A stretch of 64,000 nt of DNA from assembly GCA_007844125.1 (NCBI GenBank), contig CM017572.1, forward strand, positions 37,346,236 through 37,410,235, in the 5' to 3' direction. The notes under the pieces are model-generated. The model did not search any database. It was not told the origin of the DNA and saw only the letters and a program-made list of their open reading frames with translations. Within the stretch, counting starts at the first letter, position 1, and every line of letters begins with the position of its first letter. Of this stretch, positions 22,353 through 64,000 are shown one piece after another. This stretch comes from Sinonovacula constricta (taxonomy: Eukaryota; Mollusca; Bivalvia; Cardiida; Solecurtidae). The position numbers were made by a program, and so were the translations under genes.

Positions 22353-22505
22353 CTGTCGGGTTTTCTCTTTTCGTTGACTGACTCATCACAAATTTGTTCT
22401 TACTTTTCGCTTGGCTTGCATGTGAAATACCTTTGTTCTGTGCCTTTATCGAAGTTTGGTATATGTTGCAATGCTCATAGGACTTTGTCATATATTCCTA
22501 TTAAG
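22353..22505 (+). repeat. Dispersed repeat family C (copy 4)
   Basis: Starts inside the family core at ACTGTCGGGTTTTCTCTTTT and runs to CTTTGTCATATATTCCTATT. Its left edge is fused to the 38-bp array. Confidence 0.75.
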
Positions 22506-25500
22506 GATAATATTTCTGAAGGAGTTCAGCTTTCTTGATATTAAACCTCGTTTACAACATATTTTATTACGCTACTGATATAGTTACAGGTTATATTTTG
22601 ACATGTGGACGTGAGGAAATCACAACGGAATTATAAAATGGAACTTGTGCGGTATATCAAGGACGTTTGTGGAAAAAAAGTACCGACTGTTTGTCATTTA
22701 AGCTGCCTGCGTTTTTGTAAGATAAAAATATCCCGAGGAAAGTACTCTTTGTAATATATCAAGTATAACGGATTATTTTCATTATGTTCTTTACACTCCT
22801 CTTAAGGCAGTGGCTAATAATAAAGTTTGTTTGAATTAACTCCATAAATCTTTTAAAAGATGTGACACAAAAAATAAAATTGGAACGTAATACTGGTTTT
22901 ATGTTTCCGTGGAATTCGATGAGACTTAATGAGAAAATATTATCCTAATCTTAATGACACAGACAACAGGTGGGCATGCTTTTTAAATGTCAATTCCGGA
23001 ATGATTTTTTTTCAATTTCTTCTTACCACTGCAACAGAAGTTCATAGGATGGGCAGCAGTACAAGTATTCAAGGAGGAACGTTCTAAAGTCGCGGATTAT
23101 TTGCGAGAATAAGTCAAATAACAAGTACAAATACAACATGTGTTGCATTGATAATTCCGTCCTCTAAATAATAATCTATTTATTCTATAAGTTTGCACAT
23201 AAAATTATCACATGGTCTCATCCCTTAAACACGCCCTGGCGCAACTGGTAGAACATACTTACTAAATCGCCGTTTTGAAAATGCGGACATTAAGTTCGAA
23301 TCCTTTGTCACCGTTTTACGACCGATTAATCTATATACCCAATGTTTTAAAGTGTAGGATCTGAGATGCAAAAGACTGATCAATACAGGTATCAAGCATT
23401 TGCCGATTGATCTAAAATGATATATATACATGTATGGGGTCCAACCGATGGAAGTAACAAAACAGGCCCACATAGATCGTTAAATAAGGCCAGAGTGGGT
23501 CATAACAGTTGCAAAACGTTTTGGTTAATTGAAATTTCAAACTTCCTTGTTAAAGTTATACGATCGTAAATACCTAACAATAAATGAAAATAAAACGCAA
23601 TGGCATTGACATCCAACCGAGGAGGAGGTATGATTAATGTCAAGTTCATTTAAATAAAAATAATGCAAAAATATGTGTATATCAAATAAGGTAGACATGC
23701 ATAATATACGTTAACGCATCTAAGCAATGTTGCAGTTAAAACATCAGGTCTACGTACCAGTGATGTTGTTTGCATTGTTAACGGCTAAAATATAGAGGAC
23801 AATGTATGCATGTATGTTTTACATCAGTCTACTTTAAACAATTTGTCAATTCGTTGCCCAGGCGGCAATCCCAAGCTATAAGAGTGGTACACTTGACTGC
23901 AATTAAACACTTAACCTAAATGGAGCCTCGTGTGATTGTAAATTTCAACACACTTAGTAGGTTATGACATTCTCTTGGTTCTAATTGGTCCTGACTCACA
24001 TCAATTATCTTTAATGAGAATACCATTGTTTGTTGAGATGCATTTGTACCAATAGAAGTAGCACATGGTAGTTATTCCATGAAATAAATCGTTTTACGAA
24101 CGTTGGTCTTGTCACAGTAAGTGGAGGTACTTTAAGTAACCCTTAAAGTATAAAATGAGCAATGATTACTCAAGAATAGGGAAAGTTATTTTCTCATTAT
24201 CATAAAGTAGTTTATCAAAGGCGTAAAATGACGCCCAATACGTTTCTTAAATTATATGTAAATGGAAACACTTTAAATTGGTGATTCATAAGTGACTCCC
24301 AAGTAGACATTTCCTAATCTTAGTTGTCCTTACTTTCAGTAGGGAGATTTCTTTGTTAAAGGGTCCGGACTAATTACCACTCCTATCAGATAACGTTTGT
24401 AATTATCTCAAAGTATAATGCATTTTATATATTATTAGAAAGATTGTCATTTCTGAACCGTTCTGTAATCTCTGTGTACTTTTTGTGTGTATCACACTCC
24501 ATTTTTCAGTTGTTGTTGAAGTCGGAAAACTTCCGTTAATTTATTAATCATCCTTCGGATATATGACGGGAAACCGCCATAAACATAAACATGTCGGTGT
24601 CTTTGATTGTATCAAAACAACAAATATATCGTTTTTGTTATCTATATTGAACCTGCCGTATAAGTTTATCGAAGAAAATGTTAAATGTGGATTAATAAAT
24701 GAAGGTTCAAAAAAAAATATGGTGATGCTCGGATAAAGTACTTGCAACGGGCATCCCAAACACAATGCTCATGTTCTTTTGTTTAGTATTTGTTTCATTT
24801 TTATTTAATTTTGTGTACATTGCAGCTACCAATTATGGTTACTATCACGATGTCCTTCTAATTAGAGAAAGACCCAAGACTAAAGTCTTTGTAGAACAGA
24901 AACTTAAACATGTGTACCTTCTGAACGACAATCCCAGTTCTTAAATTTTAATCTTTAAACTCTGAAATAATTACATTCTTTGCTAAAGTTAATAGCTATA
25001 TAGTTTATATAGTTTATAACTATTGTCACTCGCTATATCTTTTGGTGTCATTCCAGAACACTCCTTTTTTCTGTCATTTATTGCGGAAAATGAACATTTT
25101 CTACGCACAAAAATACTTAAAATTCCGTGAAAAAGTTTATCTTCGTAATTACATGACATAATGAGAGATTTTATTGAAGTTGTCTCAGCGATTAACAAAC
25201 ATCAACAGAGACTTGGAGCGTATTTTATTAGATTATTTCACATCTCCTTGACAATCATAAGCAGGTGCTCCCAGAATATCCCGCGGAATGTGCGATATTA
25301 GCCAATTTACGAGACCTTCGTATCTCTGTGTTCTAGTACAGTAAGCTTGGCTTGATGGCTTCTTCCAATCTTAACACAAGGCGCGGTAGAGAGCATGCGC
25401 TTTAAACAAGAAGATGACTATGCCGGGAACTAAGCACTCTCTTACACTGTTGATAAAACATCTGACAGTAACGAACCATAACTCTGATGGGAAGTAGAGT

Positions 25501-25619
25501 ACTGCGTTTGTTTTCCTTGATCTCTGCCACATCTGTATTTACAAGCTGTATTTCTAACATCGGCATACTCGGCTTCTTTTGTTAAACAAAACTTAGCCAA
25601 ACGGCTACGTTTTTATACT
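22506..25619. other. Intergenic, one tRNA-like remnant, no gene seen
   Basis: The stretch 23228-23312 on the plus strand resembles a tRNA-derived head (TGGCGCAACTGGTAGAACAT, AAGTTCGAATCC), but the ends do not pair as an acceptor stem, so it is read as a SINE head remnant. Open frames at 23225-23473, 24544-24765 and 24989-25198 have no domain or splice context. Confidence 0.45.
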
Positions 25620-25815
25620 ACTTTTTTATTATTGCCAGCTACATTTTACTGTTGCAACTACCCTGTTAAAACAGAACACTTGGTTCTTATCTCAGAAACG
25701 TATCTCACCGAACACCTCCGACATCGTGTTATTCACTGGTACACTAACGTTCCCATAAAAATGCATTCCATAAGAGGCACCGCTCTCAAGAGCGGCTCCA
25801 ATAATGTAAGTAATA
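25620..25815 (+). repeat. Dispersed repeat family D (copy 1)
   Basis: Matches the reverse complement of 52570-52750 (AGAACACTTGGTTCTTATCT, CCGAACACCTCCGACAT, TTCCATAAGAGGCACCGCTC) and a diverged copy at 34000-34175. Family identity is unknown; no tRNA head and no clear inverted ends were seen. Confidence 0.6.
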
Positions 25816-27002
25816 TTTTAGTCATAAAGTTTGGTTTTTAAAGGTTTTATTGTTGAAAACTTTTTGTAAAAGCCATCTTAAACCGACATTGTTTGTTGCC
25901 CCTTACAAAAGAAGGTTGGTGTTTCGCCAAAAACAAAAACTTAACACTTGTTTACCTTCATTAAAAACAATAACTTGCATTAGTTAGCAAAAGGTATAAT
26001 CGACTATACATAGTAGACAAGTATTTATTAAGATACCCAAATTACATATGTTACGATGGCATGGAATGAGTTTTGCATTCGACATCTGAACATATTTTAT
26101 ATATACTATTAGATAAATATCAATATCATTAGATAAATAACACTATTATTAGATAAATATCATTGAAACAGTAAAATACACGTCAGTGTTTCAATCAGTT
26201 TTAAAGGTAATATGTGCATTCATATTGTATAATTAAATGTATCATATTATACTACGAAGTGTTAATTATGTATTGTGAAAGTTATATATGGATATATACC
26301 CTATACAAACTACATGCTCTCATATGTTTAGTCGGTTCATTGAATTTTGTGTCGGTCATAGTCTCAGAATACTTAAGACCATGTGTCCTAATATGGCATC
26401 ATGTTAAACGTCTATTATAAAGTAGAAGTATAAATTCTGGTCCAGTTCTAGCTTGCTTGTCGCATAAAAACTGAATAAAGATTACTTATCTTAATAATTA
26501 CAATTCCAAATTAGGTTTGTGATTATCTGATGCCGTTGCGTTACTATTGATCTTAATCTACATGTAGGATTAAAATATGTTATAAAATTGTTAAGAGTAT
26601 TTATTTATGTTGCGTAAAGAAAACGTACAATAATTCCTTATTCGAGTAAGTTTAAAAAGGTAAATGTTTAAACAGAAAGAAAAACATTTTTATTCAAACA
26701 CTAATTGTACCGCAGAAATGAATCTCCTAAAACAGATGTTAGTATTATAAATGCCAATTTCATTAGTTTTGGTAGATACGTTTGCAGCTATTACAATCAA
26801 GACATTGAGTCATGTTACAAGTACATTGGCTTTGTTTATAACGTAAGTCGGGTAAAATTGTACCTGTGCCGTTTTAATAAGCGTGCGTGTGATTGTGTAC
26901 GTGCGTGCGTGCGTCTGTGCGTGCGCGTGCGTGTGCGTGCGTGTGCGTGCGTGCATGTGTGTTTAAATTGAGTGTAAAAATGTAGATTAGCATTTTAATA
27001 TT
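25816..27002. other. AT-rich DNA with a (GTGC)n tract, no gene seen
   Basis: A GTGC/GTGT-rich microsatellite lies at about 26883-26960. A short AT-rich reiteration (ATTAGATAAATATC) occurs at 26108-26165. Open frames at 26214-26420 and 26705-26971 have no domain. Confidence 0.45.
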
Positions 27003-27300
27003 CGTCGCACCAACATTATTTCAGTTATCTTGAGACGATCACCACTTGAATCAGATAAAGTGCTGCTTTCACTGTGTATAGCACGCCCTGAACACCCGGC
27101 ATGATACCACACCCAGTCACATTATCCTGACACCGGACCAACCAGACGTGCAACTACCCTTATATTTGCTTGAGCGTTAGCAAGGGTCTACTAACCACTA
27201 CCTTTTTCAACGACTTTGGTATGTCGCGGCCTGGGATCGAACCCGGTTGCCTCCCATACCTGGAGCTGACGCTCTGCCGACTGCGCTACCAGGTCCTGTA
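27003..27300 (-). repeat. tRNA-derived SINE, family A (near full length)
   Basis: The head at the high end reads CCAGGTC-type tRNA sequence with both Pol III boxes in reverse complement (GCTACCAGGTC; GGGATCGAACC). The body and the tail (ATTTCAGTTATCTTGAGACG, CACTTGAATCAGAT) are present. Confidence 0.85.
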
Positions 27301-28560
27301 CGGCGTATGTATGTAATGAAAATGTATAAAGAAAAAAGAGCAACCATGGAATGCTTCCAATACCAAGTATGACAAAAAATACGAACCAGAACGTATTTCC
27401 ATTACGGTCCGCGGTATTTGCTTTTATAACCCAGGTAGATATTTAGTTAAAAACAAAGACAAATAACTGTGAGGCATATATAACAAATATAATATCACTG
27501 ATACAACGCATCTATCACAGATAATTAAGGTTGACAACATCACGATACATTTGATATTCAAAGCAATGCATTGTTCTTTACACTACTGAATATATAATAA
27601 TAAGAGTTAATAAAATTTAAGATCACAGACAATTGAATTTCACATTATTATGTTATTGCATTCAATGGAATAAATTATCTTTGACAGCATCTTTAAAATG
27701 ATGAAGATCCTTTATAGTTGTATTATTTCATGGCACGTTATTCCAAAGTTTGGAAGATAAAAACTGTCTTAAAAAAACTGGCTTGTTTACGTAAAAATCT
27801 GTTGTCAACTATCACTCTCTGAAACAAGAATAAGATCAATTGCAGACGAGCTGGTTTAATTGGCTCTGGTCGGCTTGTTGAAAACTTAATTAAGATTATT
27901 GTACATATTGATAAATGATTTAAAACACAGCAGAATATGATAACATTTCGAACTTTTAACATATGTATTAAAACCACCTCATCAAGAAAATGCACGCTGA
28001 AGATGATTTTGTTTTATCAAAAATCATTTTTCTTAGAAGTGTCATCAAATGCATTTAATCGAAGAAAACCTCTATGTCATGATCGGTGTTTCGGCCGCCA
28101 TTTCCTTTTGTTCCCGCTGTTATTGTCCATTGTACATGTTACTTTGTTTTTCCTCATTCTTCTGTCATCTTTGTCAGAGTCTCACAAATATAACATCAAA
28201 ATGTTTGTCATTTGTAACTGGCTTCTTCGCATGTAAACTAACTTTGTCAGAGTCTCACAAATATCACATCAAAATGTTTGTCATTTTTAACTGGCTTCTT
28301 CGCATGTAAACTAACTTAGACAAAGGAAGAATTAAATGTATGGGGTAAAATTTATCATTTTTAACGTTGTTTATTGACGTGACATTATTTCAAAGATAGC
28401 GACATTATTTATACAATAATATATACAGATTAACACCGACAAATATAAGCTATTGATTGACATTGTAGAACAGGAACTCGAAGGCAAACTTTGATGTTTG
28501 GCATCAATGCTTTCTTGTGCAAAATTGTAATCACAAACCGTTATGATGTTTATCAGCAAT
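27301..28560. other. No gene seen; two-copy 73-bp tandem duplication
   Basis: TTGTCAGAGTCTCACAAATA at 28171 recurs at 28244, giving a nearly identical 73-bp direct duplication (28171-28316). Open frames across it are artefacts of the duplication. Otherwise nothing recognised. Confidence 0.55.
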
Positions 28561-28561
28561 G

Positions 28562-28567
28562 TTTATT
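28562..28567 (-). terminator. Polyadenylation signal of gene 3
   Basis: AATAAA on the minus strand, about 66 bp past the gene 3 stop codon. It is the first canonical hexamer after the stop and supports the assigned C-terminal exon. Confidence 0.7.
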
Positions 28568-28632
28568 AATTAATTAATGTCTCTTAAAGCCATTAGGACA
28601 GTAAAAGGGGTTAACTTCATCTGTTAAAAGCT

Positions 28633-62425
<33,793 letters not shown>

Positions 62426-63522
62426 CTGGAAATGTATATTATAATATTTTTTACTCCATTTCCGAAAATCAGTCAACTTATTTTTTACATTGGTGTGGCA
62501 GACAAAGTCTGCCTAACCTCACTTTTGACCTACTTAGAAATCCTGTCGTAAGGCAAACCTGAATGAATATCAAAGGGCATTGCCCGCATTGGTAAAAGAA
62601 TTTTCCACTGCACCGCTGACATATACCCAATTTGTGTACAAAAATCTGCCAGTACCACTGTATACTACGTTTTTCACGGTTATGCAGCATTTAGATCTCC
62701 AAAGCGATGACTGCCGCCAAGGGCGGATCCAGAAACTTTTGGTGGGGTGGAGGGGAGCACGAATCACGATCAATGCAATATTAATGCAGTAAATATAAGA
62801 AATATATACACAGTTAGGGACCCTAACTTCGACCTAAGCAGTCAACAAACAAAATGTACTTTAACAGCTTAGTATTTTTTAAGGTTCCGTGGTTGTGTTT
62901 TCACCACCTTTCTCTTTTACTTGGTCGGTGGGGGGATGAATCCCCACCATTCCCCGCCCCTGGATCCATCACTTTGATCGTGCCGTCACACTAAATTTAT
63001 ATGCACATTGAACAGTTTTAATTGTATCTGACTTGATAAGACGCTATCAGCGTTGAGATAGAAGTATATTTTGTAATAATAAACTAACCAAGTTTTATTT
63101 TGCATTAATGAGTTATGCAATTATTTGTATTTTAAAAAGGCAATTAATAGCTGTTGATTAGCTATCAACGTAATAAACTAAACAAGAATTGTCGAAAGTT
63201 AGTTTGTGGGTTACATACAACTTGATTTATATTATTTACAAACTGGTTACAGTATTATCCGGGTAAGTTAACGCCTTTTTAAAGAGTACACAATTATTAT
63301 TTTAAAAAAAAAAATGTTTGTGACGTCATTCGTATATTTACCTCTTCGGTTAATTTCCTTTAAGCATAACTGATAGATACAGTTTATGGATTAATATTTT
63401 GGTCAAGTATTAAAGTTTTTAATCATCACTGCAAGACTGCATTATGTTGTTCATGTTAAAACTAATTATACTTGGTTTTATTGTCTTTACTTTAATTAAC
63501 TGATAAAATCCTCAATGTAAGT
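62426..63522. other. Upstream intron of gene 3: family E copy, no gene seen
   Basis: A family E repeat with inverted-like ends (GGGCGGATCCAG...CCCCTGGATCC) spans 62715-62972 and is uninterrupted. The rest is AT-rich with no exon-like frame. Confidence 0.55.
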
Positions 63523-63771
63523 CAGTATTCGCCAACCATTCTTAACCCTAAGTCAAGACTTAAGCCCAAGTCACAGTTTTCATACCAACAAAAATAAGCT
63601 TTATTATGAAGTTTCAGTGTGATTTTAAGCTGAAAATAGCAATTATAATGTGTTATGCAAAATAACAGACATGTAGCTAAATGTAGATGTAGCTAAATAC
63701 ATAATGAATATATTATAAATTGCGATCAATGCCTTGAGCAATTCTTACTTAAGAATGGTTGGTGAATACTG
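63523..63771. mobile_element. MITE with inverted ends
   Basis: CAGTATTCGCCAACCATTCT and AGAATGGTTGGTGAATACTG at the two ends are inverted repeats with one mismatch; the arms continue TTAA. The 249-bp element has an AT-rich core and no coding potential. Target duplication was not resolved. Confidence 0.8.
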
Positions 63772-63817
63772 GCCCTAAATTGAATGGATATCACAAAGCC
63801 ATACCTCCATTTTACAC

Positions 63818-64000
63818 CGGCCACAATAGCTCAAGTGGTAGGGCGTCGGCTTACGGATCGGGAGGTCGCGGGTTCAAACCCCGGCCGGGTTAAACCAAAG
63901 ACTTTAAAGTTGGTAGTGGTGGCTTTCCTCCTAACGCTCGGGGCTAAGGGGACAGCATTACGCCTGACTTTTCAGTGTCAGTATAATGGACAGGCCGGGT
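63818..64000 (+). repeat. tRNA-derived SINE, family B (cut by window end)
   Basis: A clean head (AGCTCAAGTGGTAGGGCGTC; GGGTTCAAACCCCGGCCGGG), linker AAACCAAAGACTTTAAAGTT and body as in 56669-56944. It is cut at base 64000. Confidence 0.9.

Noticed and set aside
23228..23312. Possible tRNA gene
   Set aside because: Pol III boxes are present but acceptor and T stems do not pair; treated as a SINE head remnant.

Overview
The window is nuclear DNA of an invertebrate animal, most likely a bivalve mollusc. A freshwater or marine mussel such as Dreissena is my inference from repeat style and gene architecture; no database was searched. It is AT-rich, intron-rich and packed with tRNA-derived SINEs, inverted-repeat MITEs, broken reverse-transcriptase elements, minisatellites and microsatellites. 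Almost all long open frames outside the genes below are repeat artefacts or antisense shadows.

Three protein-coding genes are supported, all on the minus strand. (1) At 241-1363 lies the 5' end of a secreted or membrane protein gene: a TATA box, a signal-peptide exon and one canonical four-cysteine sushi (CCP) exon. It runs out of the window at base 1. (2) At 15960-17489 is an intact, single-exon rhodopsin-class G-protein-coupled receptor of 509 residues. (3) From 62425 down to 28633 is the 3' part of a large single-pass membrane protein gene. I could assemble 19 consecutive exons in one frame (3341 coding bases, about 1112 residues) ending in a stop and a polyadenylation signal. Its order is CCP, CCP, a two-exon module with a furin-type site, two GCC2/GCC3 Cys-rich repeats, a three-exon laminin-G/pentraxin-like domain, two EGF repeats, one thrombospondin type 1 repeat, CCP, a second copy of the furin-site module, GCC2/GCC3, a transmembrane helix, two homologous tandem cytoplasmic exons, and the C-terminal exon. 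The ectodomain vocabulary recalls polydom/SVEP1-like adhesion and immune proteins, but the membrane anchor and domain order differ from SVEP1. The 5' end of this gene lies beyond base 64000.

Between the genes: 1.4-15.9 kb holds a 23-copy 52-bp satellite, two decayed reverse-transcriptase elements and several MITEs. 17.5-28.5 kb is gene-poor, with a 38-bp array of higher-order structure and SINE-like repeats. The introns of gene 3 hold a 2.7-kb 31/33-bp minisatellite, a broken non-LTR retrotransposon inserted in a MITE, a hAT-like element with a 5-bp target duplication, a Harbinger-like MITE nested inside another repeat, and a decayed copy of the gene's own thrombospondin exon.

Genes 1 and 3 share the phase-1 sushi-exon logic and orientation, so they may be members of one local family of sushi-containing surface or secreted proteins. 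That link is inference.
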